64,000 nt of DNA, from contig NZ_JAEKIS010000002.1 in NCBI RefSeq assembly GCF_017311415.1, positions 1 to 64,000 of the forward strand, read 5' to 3'. The stretch comes from Salipiger abyssi. GTDB lineage: Bacteria; Pseudomonadota; Alphaproteobacteria; Rhodobacterales; Rhodobacteraceae. A program made the translations under genes and the position numbers. Under the pieces are notes generated by a model. It saw only the letters and a list, made by a program, of their open reading frames with translations, searched no databases and was not told where the DNA came from. This document shows, piece by piece, positions 7,317 through 16,167 of the stretch. Position 1 is the first letter of the stretch, and each line of letters opens with the position of its first letter.

Positions 7317-8483
7317 ATGCCCGTGATCAATTCCATCGCCGCCGAGGCCGACACGCTGACGGAATGGCGCCGCCATCTGCACCGACATCCCGAGCTCTTG
7401 TTCGATTGCGTGAAGACCGCCGCCTTTGTGACTGAAAAGCTGAGATCTTTCGGTATTTCGGAAATACACGAAGGGATCGCGCAGACTGGCGTCGTCGCGG
7501 TGATCGAGGGCCGCGCGCCGGGCCGCACCATCGCGCTGCGCGCCGATATGGACGCGCTGCCGATGGAGGATCTCTCGGGCACGGATCACGCCTCCACCGT
7601 GCCGGGCATGGCCCATACCTGCGGCCATGACGGCCATACGACGATGCTTCTGGGGGCAGCGAAATACCTTGCCGAGACGCGCAATTTCGCCGGCCGCGCG
7701 GTACTGCTGTTCCAGCCCGCCGAAGAGGGCGGTGGCGGCGGCAAGGTTATGGTCGAGGAAGGCGTGATGGACCGCTTCGACGTCGAGGAGGTCTATGGCA
7801 TCCACAATTCCCCGGGCGAGCCCGAGGGCCATATCCTGACCGCGCCCGGCCCGCTGATGGCCTCGGCGGACGAGTTCCGCATCGAGATCGCCGGGCAGGG
7901 CGGCCATGGCGCCGAGCCGCATATGAGCACCGATCCGGTGCCCGCCGCCGCCGCCATGGTCGGCGCCTTGCAGACCATCGTCAGCCGTAATGTCAGCGCC
8001 ATCGACCGGCTGGTGGTCTCGGTCACCGAGATCCATGCCGGCACCGCGCATAATATCATCCCCGGCACCGCCTGGCTGGGCGGCACGGTGCGCAGTTTCA
8101 GCCCCGAGACCCGGGATCTGGCCGAGCGCCGGCTGCGCGAGATCGCCGAGGCGCAGGCCGCCGTCTATGGCTGCACAGCCAAGGTGATCTACGATCGCGG
8201 CTATCCACCCACGGTGAATCACGCCGCACAGGCCGCTTTTGCCGCAGAGGTGGCGCGCGCGGTGGTGGGCGACGACAAGGTGCGCGACGATATCGACCCG
8301 ATCATGCCGGCAGAGGATTTCTCCTACATGCTGGAGGCACGCGCCGGCGCCTATCTCTTCCTCGGGCAGGGCGACACACCCAATTGCCACCACCCGAAAT
8401 ACGATTTCAACGACACCATCGCGCCCATCGGCGCGTCGTTCTTCGCGCGGCTGGTGGAAACCGCGCTGCCCCTGAAAAGCTGA
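7317..8483 (+). CDS. M20 metallo-amidohydrolase, tandem copy 2
   Basis: The 388-residue product is the sister of the preceding enzyme, with the same TCGHDGH metal motif, QPAEEGGGGG and NCHHPKYDFND ligands. It starts behind a strong AAGGAG site and begins MPVINSIAAEADTLTEWRRH, parallel to MPIVNRIADYAGEMKTWRRH in copy 1. The agmatinase gene follows after eight bases, so the three genes look like one operon. Divergence is concentrated in the dimerisation/lid domain (residues about 170-290), suggesting different acyl or amino-acid preferences. Confidence 0.88.
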   Translation: MPVINSIAAEADTLTEWRRHLHRHPELLFDCVKTAAFVTEKLRSFGISEIHEGIAQTGVVAVIEGRAPGRTIALRADMDALPMEDLSGTDHASTVPGMAHTCGHDGHTTMLLGAAKYLAETRNFAGRAVLLFQPAEEGGGGGKVMVEEGVMDRFDVEEVYGIHNSPGEPEGHILTAPGPLMASADEFRIEIAGQGGHGAEPHMSTDPVPAAAAMVGALQTIVSRNVSAIDRLVVSVTEIHAGTAHNIIPGTAWLGGTVRSFSPETRDLAERRLREIAEAQAAVYGCTAKVIYDRGYPPTVNHAAQAAFAAEVARAVVGDDKVRDDIDPIMPAEDFSYMLEARAGAYLFLGQGDTPNCHHPKYDFNDTIAPIGASFFARLVETALPLKS

Positions 8484-8491
8484 GGGATCTC

Positions 8492-9457
8492 ATGGCACTG
8501 GAAGACGCGAAAACCCAGATCGACCACGCTTTCACCCGCGAGGATCTGAAGGGGCCGAGCTTTGAGAACGTGTTCGGCGGCGCCACCTCCTTCCTGCGGC
8601 GCAAATACACCAAGGATCTGCGCGGGGTGGATATCGCCGTGACCGGCGTGCCCTTCGACCAGGCGGTGACCAACCGCACGGGCACGCGGCTCGGGCCGCG
8701 CGCGATCCGCGAGGCGAGCGCGCTGCAACCCTGCGACGCGCCCTATGGCTGGGGCTACGATGTGCTGAGCGAATTCGCCATCGCCGATTACGGCGATCTG
8801 GCCTTTGATTATGCAAATGTTTCGGCCTTTCCCGAAACGCTGGAAAAACATATTTCGGGAATCCTCGAACAAGGCGCCGCGACGGTGACGCTGGGCGGCG
8901 ATCACTCGATCACCCTGCCGATTCTCAAGGCCCATGCGGAGAAATACGGGCCCCTGAGCGTGATCCAGTTCGATGCCCATACGGACACCTGGGCCGATGA
9001 CGATTTCAGCCGCATCGACCATGGTACCTTCATGTATAAGGCGGTGAAGCTCGGCTATGTGGACCCGGCGCGCTCGGTTCAGATCGGCATCCGCACCGAC
9101 AATCCCGACACGATGGGCTTTCACATCCTCGACGCCCGCGAGGTGCATCGCGAGGGGCCCGAGACCGTCGCCGCCCGCATCCACGACATCGTCGAGCGCC
9201 ACCCGGTCTATCTGACCTTCGACATCGACGCGCTCGACCCCGCCTTTGCGCCGGGCACCGGCACGCCGGTCTGGGGCGGGCTCAGCAGCCATCAGGCGGC
9301 GGTGATGCTGCGCGGCCTGGCAGGGATCAACCTCAAGGGCGGTGACGTGGTCGAGGTCTCGCCGCCCTTCGACACCACCGGTGCCACCGCCATCGCGGCG
9401 GCGCATGTGGCGACCGAGCTGCTCTGCCTCTGGGGCTGGACGCGACGTAAAGGTTGA
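8492..9457 (+). CDS. speB: Agmatinase / ureohydrolase
   Basis: Ureohydrolases of this family split urea from agmatine (giving putrescine) or from related guanidino compounds. The 321-residue protein carries the binuclear-manganese motifs GGDHS (135-139), DAHTD (161-165) and DIDALDP (244-250), followed by PGTGTP. The ATG at 8492 gives a standard N-terminus; the longer open frame only overlaps the upstream gene. Guanidinobutyrase or guanidinopropionase activity cannot be excluded, because these enzymes share all of these motifs. Confidence 0.92.
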   Translation: MALEDAKTQIDHAFTREDLKGPSFENVFGGATSFLRRKYTKDLRGVDIAVTGVPFDQAVTNRTGTRLGPRAIREASALQPCDAPYGWGYDVLSEFAIADYGDLAFDYANVSAFPETLEKHISGILEQGAATVTLGGDHSITLPILKAHAEKYGPLSVIQFDAHTDTWADDDFSRIDHGTFMYKAVKLGYVDPARSVQIGIRTDNPDTMGFHILDAREVHREGPETVAARIHDIVERHPVYLTFDIDALDPAFAPGTGTPVWGGLSSHQAAVMLRGLAGINLKGGDVVEVSPPFDTTGATAIAAAHVATELLCLWGWTRRKG

Positions 9458-9616
9458 ATGCGCTTCGGCGGATTCCCGCGATTGTGAGCGCAACGGCCTT
9501 TTCCCGCCGGGCAGAATCATGTGAACAGAAGAGCGCGCGGCCCGGGCAGGGGTTTGCTGTGCCTGGATTGCACGGCGCTGCCGGATCGCGATGTTCAAAC
9601 GAAAGGGCCGTTCCTC

Positions 9617-10027
9617 TTGCGGATTCTGTTCTGGATCATTCTGCTCGCCGTGATCGGCGGGCTCGCCTGGATCCGTCTTGCCCCCTCCGATCCCGCCGTC
9701 TGGCATGTGGATCCCAAGGTGAGCGCGGATCAGGATCTGGCCAGCGGCGTGCGGCGGCGCGTCCCCGGCGGCGAGGCGGTCTTTGCCGCGCTGCATCGCA
9801 TCATCCTGGAGACGCCGCGCACCGAGGTGCTGGCCGGTACGCCGGACGAGGGGCGGGTGACCTATATCACCCGTTCGCAATGGATGGGCTTTCCCGATTA
9901 CACCACGGTGCAGCTCGGCGAGGGGCATCTTGAGCTTTACGCACGCCAGCGCTTCGGCCAGTCGGATCTCGGCGTGAACCGGACGCGTGTAGAGGGCTGG
10001 CTGGGCCAGCTCGGCGCCGCGGAGTGA
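9617..10027 (+). CDS. DUF1499 family membrane-anchored protein
   Basis: With a TTG start at 9617 the product has 136 residues: one N-terminal membrane helix (RILFWIILLAVIGGLAWI), then RLAPSDPAVWHVDP and a DUF1499 domain containing TRSQWMGFPDYTTVQL. The family is widespread in proteobacteria and has no settled function. A longer reading from GTG at 9521 exists, but it adds 32 residues unlike the family. AAAGGG precedes the TTG. The start is therefore uncertain. The 159 bases before it show no other feature. Confidence 0.72.
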   Translation: MRILFWIILLAVIGGLAWIRLAPSDPAVWHVDPKVSADQDLASGVRRRVPGGEAVFAALHRIILETPRTEVLAGTPDEGRVTYITRSQWMGFPDYTTVQLGEGHLELYARQRFGQSDLGVNRTRVEGWLGQLGAAE

Positions 10028-10029
10028 CG

Positions 10030-10074
10030 GCAAATTCCTTTTAAGGAATTTGCAAATCTCTTCGAAGAGATTTG
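10030..10074. repeat. Tandem palindrome element, copy 1
   Basis: Two palindromes abut: GCAAATTCCTT/AAGGAATTTGC with a TT centre (10030-10053) and a perfect 22-base palindrome centred on TTCGAA (10053-10074, arms CAAATCTCTTC). The element lies two bases after the DUF1499 stop codon. A sister element at 50401-50446 sits just behind cysS. Either may act as an mRNA-end structure. Confidence 0.7.
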
Positions 10075-10119
10075 TGCCGCCCTTGACGCCTGCGCGGTTT
10101 CGGGGAAGACAGTGGCGCC

Positions 10120-11169
10120 ATGATCCCCGCAGACCGTCTTCAGCAGATCCGAGAGCGTTTCGAATATCTTGAGGCCCGCATGGCCGAGGGATCGGGTGAT
10201 ATTGCCGCTCTGGGCCGCGAATATGCCGAGCTGAAGCCGGTGGTCGATCAGATCGCCGAGTGGGACAGCCTCCAGTCCGATCTTGCCGAGGCCGAGGCGA
10301 TGCTGGCCGATCCCGAGATGAAGGCGCTGGCCGAGGAGGAGCTGCCTTTGCTGCGCGCGCGGCTGCCCGAGGCGGAGCAGGCGCTTCAGCTCTCGCTGCT
10401 GCCCAAGGATGCCGCCGATGCGCGCCCGGCAATCCTCGAGATCCGCCCCGGAACGGGCGGCGAGGAGGCGGCGCTCTTCGCCGGCGATCTTGCGCGCATG
10501 TATCAGCGCTATGCCGAGGCGCGCGGCTGGCGCTGGGAGGTGATCGAGGAGCAGCCGACCGAGCTCGGTGGGCTGCGCGAGCTGGTGGTGCGGATCGAGG
10601 GTGACAATGTCTTTGCCCGGCTGAAATTCGAATCCGGCGTGCACCGCGTGCAGCGCGTGCCCGAGACCGAGAGCGGCGGCCGCATCCACACCTCCGCCGC
10701 CACCGTCGCCGTGCTGCCCGAGGCCGAGGCGGTGGATATCGACATCGCCCCCGGCGATATCCGCATCGACACGATGCGCAGCTCCGGCGCGGGTGGCCAG
10801 CACGTCAACACCACCGACTCGGCGGTGCGGATCACCCACCTGCCCACCGGCATCGTGGTCACCAGCTCGGAAAAATCGCAGCACCGTAACCGCGAGATCG
10901 CGATGAACGTGCTGCGCGCCCGGCTCTTCGACATGGAGCGCCAGAAGGCCGCGCAGGACCGCGCCTCGGACCGCCGCAGCCAGGTCGGCAGCGGCGACCG
11001 CTCCGAGCGCATCCGCACCTATAACTTTCCCCAGGGCCGGATGACCGATCACCGTATCGGGCTGACGCTCTACCGGCTCGACCAGATCCTCGGCGGCGAT
11101 ATCGACGAGATCGTCGATGCGCTCACCGCCGATGCGCAGGCGGCGCAGCTTGCGGAGATGGGCGCGTGA
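10120..11169 (+). CDS. prfA: Peptide chain release factor 1
   Basis: RF1 reads UAA and UAG stop codons and triggers peptide release. The 349-residue protein contains the universal GGQ motif (225-227 in [12 protein letters not shown]) and the stop-codon tripeptide in the PxT form (PET, 181-183), which separates RF1 from RF2. The neighbouring gene prmC encodes the enzyme that methylates the glutamine of GGQ, a conserved pairing. Confidence 0.97.
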   Translation: MIPADRLQQIRERFEYLEARMAEGSGDIAALGREYAELKPVVDQIAEWDSLQSDLAEAEAMLADPEMKALAEEELPLLRARLPEAEQALQLSLLPKDAADARPAILEIRPGTGGEEAALFAGDLARMYQRYAEARGWRWEVIEEQPTELGGLRELVVRIEGDNVFARLKFESGVHRVQRVPETESGGRIHTSAATVAVLPEAEAVDIDIAPGDIRIDTMRSSGAGGQHVNTTDSAVRITHLPTGIVVTSSEKSQHRNREIAMNVLRARLFDMERQKAAQDRASDRRSQVGSGDRSERIRTYNFPQGRMTDHRIGLTLYRLDQILGGDIDEIVDALTADAQAAQLAEMGA

Positions 11170-11212
11170 GGCGCGCCGGGGCGGGGGGAAAAGAACTTTC
11201 GGAGGAAAATTC

Positions 11213-12070
11213 TTGGGCGCGCCGGTGACGGGCGCGGCGCTTCTGGCCGAGGCCGTGCGACAGCTGGCAGAGGCGGGCATCCCCGATCCCGCCCGCGATG
11301 CGCGCCGGCTGCTGGCGCATGTGCTCGGCATCGCGCCCGGTCGGCTGACGCTGGTGCTGCCCGATCCGGTCTCTCAGGACCATGCCGCCGCCTTCGCCGC
11401 CCTGATCGCCCGCCGCGCCGCCCGGGCGCCGGTCTCGCATCTGATCGGCCAGCGCGCCTTTTACGGACGCAGCTTTCGGGTCACCCCGGATGTGCTCGAC
11501 CCGCGCCCCGAGACCGAGATCCTCATCGGCGCGGCGCTGGAGCAGCCCTTCACACATCTGCTCGACCTCGGCACCGGCTCCGGCTGCATCCTGCTCACGC
11601 TGCTGGCGGAGCGCTCCGAGAGCCGGGGCATCGGCACCGATCTCTCGGACGCCGCGCTCGCCGTCGCAGCGCGCAACCGCGACGCTCTGAACCTCACCCC
11701 ACGCGCGACATTGAGGCAGGGCGACTGGTATGCCGCGCTTGGGGAGGGGCCGGAACGCTTCGATCTGATCGTCTCGAACCCGCCCTATATCGCGCTGGCC
11801 GAGATGCCGGGGCTGGAAGACGAGGTGCGCCTACACGAGCCGCGTCTCGCGCTGACCGACGAGGGCGACGGGCTCGGCGCCTATCGCGCCATTGCCGCCG
11901 GCGCGGCGCGGCATCTTGTCCCGGGCGGGCGGATTCTCGTCGAGATCGGCCCCAGCCAGGCGTCGGCGGTCTGCGCCCTGATGAGGCAGGCCGGGCTGGG
12001 CGATGTCGCGGTGACGCGTGATTTCGACGGGCGCGACCGGGTGGTTTCGGCCCGTCTGCAAACGCTTTGA
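11213..12070 (+). CDS. prmC: Release factor glutamine methyltransferase
   Basis: PrmC N5-methylates the GGQ glutamine of release factors using S-adenosylmethionine. The product has the SAM loop DLGTGSG (118-124) and the substrate-glutamine motif NPPY (189-192). The start is taken as TTG at 11213, because GGAGG at 11201-11205 stands seven bases before it and the protein then begins like other PrmC proteins (285 residues). A longer reading overlaps prfA without a good ribosome site. Confidence 0.94.
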   Translation: MGAPVTGAALLAEAVRQLAEAGIPDPARDARRLLAHVLGIAPGRLTLVLPDPVSQDHAAAFAALIARRAARAPVSHLIGQRAFYGRSFRVTPDVLDPRPETEILIGAALEQPFTHLLDLGTGSGCILLTLLAERSESRGIGTDLSDAALAVAARNRDALNLTPRATLRQGDWYAALGEGPERFDLIVSNPPYIALAEMPGLEDEVRLHEPRLALTDEGDGLGAYRAIAAGAARHLVPGGRILVEIGPSQASAVCALMRQAGLGDVAVTRDFDGRDRVVSARLQTL

Positions 12071-12215
12071 GTCGAATGAGACGCGGATTTCTGCCGGATT
12101 TCCGGTCACCTTCACCGATTTTCCCTTGTTTCCGGGCCCCGGACATGGTTAGTCATGAGTGATCGGAGCGGTGGATGCCTTTCGGCGGTCCCGCCCGACA
12201 TTAACCCTACATAAG

Positions 12216-12259
12216 TGTGACCCCGCATCGGATGGCGCCCAAAGCGCCGCAGGGTCACA
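12216..12259 (+). promoter_or_regulatory. Inverted repeat in the DUF4167 gene leader
   Basis: Perfect 8-base arms TGTGACCC (12216-12223) and GGGTCACA (12252-12259) enclose a GC-rich loop with further pairing (GGCGC/GCGCC). It lies 35 bases before the start codon and could be a 5-prime UTR hairpin or an operator. The rest of the 224-base gap after prmC shows nothing else clear. Confidence 0.4.
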
Positions 12260-12294
12260 GGGACAGTCAGACACAAGGCTGATAGCAGAACAAC

Positions 12295-12975
12295 ATGCGA
12301 TCCTCGAAATCCCGTTCGCGGTCGAAGAACAACCGCAACCGCAACTCGCTGGGCAATGTCGTCAACCGGGTGTTCGACAGCTCTGGCCCCGAGGGCAAGG
12401 TGCGCGGTACGCCGCAGCAGATCATCGACAAGTACAACCAGCTGGCGCGCGACGCCTCGCTGGGCAATGACCGTGTCGCCGCCGAGAACTTCCAGCAGCA
12501 TGCCGAGCATTACATGCGCATGCTGTCGGAGGCGCAGCGTGAGGTCGATGCCCGGCGCGAGCAGCAGGAGCGCGAGAATCGCGAGCGCCAGTCGCAGCGT
12601 GACCGGGAACGTGCCGAGCGCGATGCGCAGAAATCCTCCGACCGCGAGGAGGGCGACGCGCAGTCGCAAGCGCAACCACAGCCACAGCCGCAGGATACGC
12701 CGCGTCCCCAGGAGAGCGGCACGCCGCAATCCGACGTGATCGATATGGGCGGCTCTGACGATGCCGGTCTGGTGGAAACGCCGGAAAACCGCGAAACCCC
12801 GCCGCCCGCCGCGGAGGAAAAGCCCAAACGCCCGCGCCGCCCGCGCAAGAAGGCCGAGCCGGTCGCCGAAGAGGGCGCAACTGCGGAGGAAAAACCCGCC
12901 CGCAGCCGCGCGCCCCGCAAGAAAGCCGATAAAACCGATAAGGGTGAGGCTCCGACCCCCGACGCCGCCGAATAG
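12295..12975 (+). CDS. DUF4167 protein, basic N-terminus with a low-complexity tail
   Basis: The 226-residue protein begins MRSSKSRSRSKNNRNRN, continues with the conserved DUF4167 core (residues about 15-85: NVVNRVFDSSGPEGKVRGTP, ARDASLGNDRVAAENFQQHA), then a charged Gln/Arg/Glu region likely to form a helix or coiled coil, and ends in a Pro/Lys/Glu-rich disordered tail. DUF4167 is nearly confined to Alphaproteobacteria and often follows prfA-prmC, as here. The basic head suggests nucleic-acid or ribosome binding, but function is unproven. Confidence 0.9.
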   Translation: MRSSKSRSRSKNNRNRNSLGNVVNRVFDSSGPEGKVRGTPQQIIDKYNQLARDASLGNDRVAAENFQQHAEHYMRMLSEAQREVDARREQQERENRERQSQRDRERAERDAQKSSDREEGDAQSQAQPQPQPQDTPRPQESGTPQSDVIDMGGSDDAGLVETPENRETPPPAAEEKPKRPRRPRKKAEPVAEEGATAEEKPARSRAPRKKADKTDKGEAPTPDAAE

Positions 12976-12997
12976 GCGTATTCGATCAGAGAAACAG

Positions 12998-13034
12998 AAA
13001 CGCCGCGCTCCGGTATTACCGGGGCGCGGCGTTT
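12998..13034. terminator. Bidirectional terminator between the DUF4167 gene and rsmA
   Basis: A long hairpin with arms AAACGCCGCG...CGCGGCGTTT around CTCCGG/CCGGGG separates two convergent genes. It ends in T-runs on both strands. Confidence 0.85.
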
Positions 13035-13039
13035 GCGTG

Positions 13040-13876
13040 TCAGGCCAACGCGCGGGCCAGTGCGCAGAACTGTTCCAGCGACACCTGCTCGGCCCGCTCC
13101 GTGGGCGCGATGCCCGCCGCTTCCAGCCGGTCCTCGATATCCGGCGCCAGCCCCTTCAGCGCGGCACGCAACATCTTGCGGCGCTGGTTGAAGGCGGCGG
13201 CGACCACGCGCTCGAGCACCGCGCGCTCGGCGGGAAAACGCGGCTCGGGCAGGGCGCGCAGATGCACCACCGCAGAGGAGACCTTGGGCGGCGGGGTGAA
13301 GGCCGAGGGTGGCAGGCTGAGCACGATCCGCGCCTCGGCGCGCCACTGCGCCAGCACCGCCAGCCGCCCGTAAGCCTTGCTGCCCGGCTGGGCCACGATG
13401 CGCTCGGCCACCTCGCGCTGGAACATCAGCGTCAGCGTGGTCCAGAACGGCGGCCAGATCTCCGGCGTCAGCCAGCGCACCAGCAGCTCGGTACCGACAT
13501 TGTAGGGCAGGTTCGCGCAGATCGCGATGGGCGGGGTCAGATGCGCCAGCGGGTCGACCTGCAACGCATCGCCCGAGATCACCTCCAGTCGCCCGGGATA
13601 GGCCTCGGCGATCTCCGCCAGTGCGGGCAGGCAGCGCGTGTCCTTTTCGATGGCCAGCACCTTGCGCGCGCCCTCGGCCAGAAGCCCCCGGGTCAGCCCG
13701 CCCGGGCCGGGCCCGACCTCCAGCACATCCATGCCCGAGAGATCGCCCGCCTGCCGCGCGATCTTGGCGGTCAGGTTGAGATCCAGCAGAAAGTTCTGCC
13801 CCAGCGATTTCTTTGCCGAGAGCTCATGCGTCGCGATCACTTCGCGCAGCGGCGGCAGCCCGTCGATCCCGCTCAT
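13040..13876 (-). CDS. rsmA: 16S rRNA dimethyladenosine transferase RsmA
   Basis: RsmA (KsgA) dimethylates two adjacent adenosines in the 3-prime hairpin of 16S rRNA late in 30S assembly. The 278-residue protein shows KKSLGQNFL, the SAM loop [10 protein letters not shown] and the NLPYN catalytic motif. It is the last gene of the lptF-lptG-lptD-surA-pdxA-rsmA operon. The 84-base gap upstream contains a GAGTATTT-type repeat whose AAAGATGAA end falls just before the start codon. Confidence 0.96.
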   Translation of the reverse strand: MSGIDGLPPLREVIATHELSAKKSLGQNFLLDLNLTAKIARQAGDLSGMDVLEVGPGPGGLTRGLLAEGARKVLAIEKDTRCLPALAEIAEAYPGRLEVISGDALQVDPLAHLTPPIAICANLPYNVGTELLVRWLTPEIWPPFWTTLTLMFQREVAERIVAQPGSKAYGRLAVLAQWRAEARIVLSLPPSAFTPPPKVSSAVVHLRALPEPRFPAERAVLERVVAAAFNQRRKMLRAALKGLAPDIEDRLEAAGIAPTERAEQVSLEQFCALARALA

Positions 13877-13878
13877 GT

Positions 13879-13900
13879 CTTCATCTTTCTCAAAATACTC
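13879..13900 (-). repeat. GAGTATTT-type repeat before rsmA
   Basis: On the minus strand it reads GAGTATTTTGAGAAAGATGAAG and ends two bases before the rsmA ATG. It matches 38728-38748 and 50508-50528 except in the four bases between TATTT and AAAGATG. Confidence 0.6.
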
Positions 13901-13960
13901 ACCGCGATGCGGGACGCCTTCGCGGCGCCCGGCATGGGCCGCGACCCGTCCGCCCGCCGG

Positions 13961-14938
13961 TCAAACCGTGCCACCGGCCATGCGCCAGGCCAGCTTCAGC
14001 GCCTCCACCGTCGAGGAGGGGTTGGCAATGCCCTTTCCGGCGATGCCGAAGGCGGTGCCGTGATCGGGCGATGTGCGGATGAAAGGCAGGCCCAGCGTCA
14101 CGTTCACACCTTTGTCGAAACCCAGCGTCTTGATCGGGATCAGCGCCTGGTCGTGATACATGCAGACCGCCGCGTCATAGCTCGCCCGCGCCTCGGCATG
14201 AAACATCGTATCGGCGGGCAGCGGACCTGCCAGATCCATTCCCTCACCGCGCAGCCGGTCGAGTACCGGGACGATCAGCTCGATCTCCTCGCGGCCCATG
14301 CGCCCGCCTTCGCCCGCATGGGGGTTGAGCCCGGCCACGGCGATGCGCGGCGCGGCGATGCCGAACTGCGCGATGAGCGCCGCATGGGTGATGCGCAGGC
14401 GCTTTTCCAGCAGCCCGGCGGTCAGCGCGCGCGGCACCTCGGAGAGCGCGATATGGATGGTGGCGGGCACGACGCGCAGCTCGTCGGAGGCCAGCATCAT
14501 CACCACCTCCTCGGCGCCCGCCAGCGCGGCGAGATATTCCGTGTGGCCGGGATAGGCAAAGCCCGCACCCTCGGCCAGCGCCTGTTTCGAGATCGGCAGC
14601 GTGCAGAGCGCCGAACAGGCGCCCTCCTGTACCAGCGCGACGCCGCGCGCGATGGCCTCGATCACCCCGGCGGCCTGTTCGGGCTGCGGCATGCCGGGCT
14701 CGCGCGGGCCGGGCAGGGCGAGCGGCAGCACCGGCAGACCCTGTGTGGCGGCCTGCGCCACCTCTTCGGGGCTGCTCACAAGCACATGCGGCACGCGGCC
14801 CGGCAGATGCGCGGGCTCGCCGATCCAGACGAAGGGCAGCACCGCGCCGAGGATCTCCCAGGCGCTTTCGGCCAGTTCCGGGCCGATCCCCGACGGTTCC
14901 CCGCAGCTCATGGCGACGGGTGCGGGGGCGGCGCTCAT
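13961..14938 (-). CDS. pdxA: 4-hydroxythreonine-4-phosphate dehydrogenase
   Basis: PdxA oxidises 4-phosphohydroxy-L-threonine in the DXP-dependent pathway to pyridoxal phosphate. The 325-residue product has the opening SCGEPSGIGPE, the metal-ligand histidines of YPGHTEY and MYHDQALIPIK, and the TSPDHGTAFGIAGKG motif. Its ATG overlaps the surA stop by four bases, so the two are translationally coupled. The surA-pdxA-rsmA order is also conserved in enterobacteria. Confidence 0.95.
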   Translation of the reverse strand: MSAAPAPVAMSCGEPSGIGPELAESAWEILGAVLPFVWIGEPAHLPGRVPHVLVSSPEEVAQAATQGLPVLPLALPGPREPGMPQPEQAAGVIEAIARGVALVQEGACSALCTLPISKQALAEGAGFAYPGHTEYLAALAGAEEVVMMLASDELRVVPATIHIALSEVPRALTAGLLEKRLRITHAALIAQFGIAAPRIAVAGLNPHAGEGGRMGREEIELIVPVLDRLRGEGMDLAGPLPADTMFHAEARASYDAAVCMYHDQALIPIKTLGFDKGVNVTLGLPFIRTSPDHGTAFGIAGKGIANPSSTVEALKLAWRMAGGTV

Positions 14939-16167
14939 TTCTCGACGATGCGGGCGTTGGCGCGCAGCTGCGCGAGATAGGCATCGACCAGCGCTCCGAC
15001 GCGGCGGTTGCGCAGCCCCATCTCGACCTCCGCGCGGTCGGCATCCTCGGAGACCTCGGCGGTGCGTCCGCAGAGCATCAGGAAGACCAGCGTTTGTCCG
15101 TCCGAGCGCGTCAGCGCGGTCGAGACCTCGCCGGGATCGAGTTTGGAAAGCTCATAGGCGATGTCGGTGGGGATCTCGGCGGGCGGCAGCGTGCCGCGGT
15201 CCAGCACGTTTTCCGGCTGGCCCTTGGCGATGCCGTAAAGATCGTCGCAGCGGTCGACGCGCTCCGCCAGCACCCGCGCCTTGGCCAGCGTTTCGGCGCT
15301 GCGCCCGCCCGGCATGTAATAGGCGGCGTATTCAACGGCAGCGATTTCGGCCGGGGTATAGCCGGTCTCTTCGATATCGCGCAGCTGGAAAAGCGCGATG
15401 GCGCCGGGGATGGGCAGCGGGTCGGTCACTTCGCCGGGCGCCAGGCCGAGCAGCAGCGGACGCATCTGCGGCGGAAGCTCGTTCAACTCGCGCCAGGGCA
15501 GACGGCCACCGGCGCCGCGTGTGGCGGTGGCCGAATAGCGCCGCGCCTCGGCGGAGAATTCGGAGAGCGAGTCGATCTGAGAGATCCGCGCGGCGCGGGC
15601 GCGCACCTCCTCGGCGTTCTGCGGCGTCATCGGCATGATCAGCTCGGAGAGCAGCACCCGCACATTGGAGCCGCCGCCCGCCCCGGCCAGCGCGCGGTCG
15701 ATCTCGTCTGGCGAGACCTGGGCGCGCTGCGCGAAGCGCCCCTGCACCAGCGTCCGCCAGGCAGTGCCGGCGCGGATGAAATCGCGGAAGGTCTCTTCGG
15801 CGACGCCGCCGCGCGCCAGTGCCGCGATGAACTCCTCACGGTTGAGCTCGGCTCGGGCCGCGAACTCCTCCATGCCGTCGAGGATCTCCTGCTCGCTGGG
15901 CTCGATCCCGGCGTCGCGGGCCGCCAGCAGGCGCAGCCTGTCGTCGATCAACTGCTCGCGAGCGAGCTCCGCCGGGTTGCCCGGTGCGTTGAGCAGGGTC
16001 AGCATCTGCGTGCGCTGGTCGATCTCGTATTGCGTGATGACCATCTCGTCGACGGTGATCGCCGGTGCGAACAGCCCCTGCGCCGGGGCCGTTGCGGGGG
16101 TCACGGCAAGTGCGACCCCCGCGGCGAGAACGAGCGAGCGGATGAGGCGGGCAGAGGTCAGTTGCAT
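14935..16167 (-). CDS. surA: Periplasmic peptidyl-prolyl isomerase SurA
   Basis: SurA chaperones outer-membrane proteins, including LptD, through the periplasm. With the ATG at 16167 the 410-residue protein has a signal peptide (SLVLAAGVALAVTPATAPAQ), a SurA N-domain (VITQYEIDQRTQML, LIDDRLRLLAARDAGI) and a parvulin-type domain (GGRLPWRELNELPPQMRP, followed by VTDPLPIPGAIALFQL). Only one clear parvulin domain is visible, as is usual in alphaproteobacteria. Its start overlaps the lptD stop by 10 bases, supporting this choice over the longer open frame. Confidence 0.92.
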   Translation of the reverse strand: MQLTSARLIRSLVLAAGVALAVTPATAPAQGLFAPAITVDEMVITQYEIDQRTQMLTLLNAPGNPAELAREQLIDDRLRLLAARDAGIEPSEQEILDGMEEFAARAELNREEFIAALARGGVAEETFRDFIRAGTAWRTLVQGRFAQRAQVSPDEIDRALAGAGGGSNVRVLLSELIMPMTPQNAEEVRARAARISQIDSLSEFSAEARRYSATATRGAGGRLPWRELNELPPQMRPLLLGLAPGEVTDPLPIPGAIALFQLRDIEETGYTPAEIAAVEYAAYYMPGGRSAETLAKARVLAERVDRCDDLYGIAKGQPENVLDRGTLPPAEIPTDIAYELSKLDPGEVSTALTRSDGQTLVFLMLCGRTAEVSEDADRAEVEMGLRNRRVGALVDAYLAQLRANARIVEK

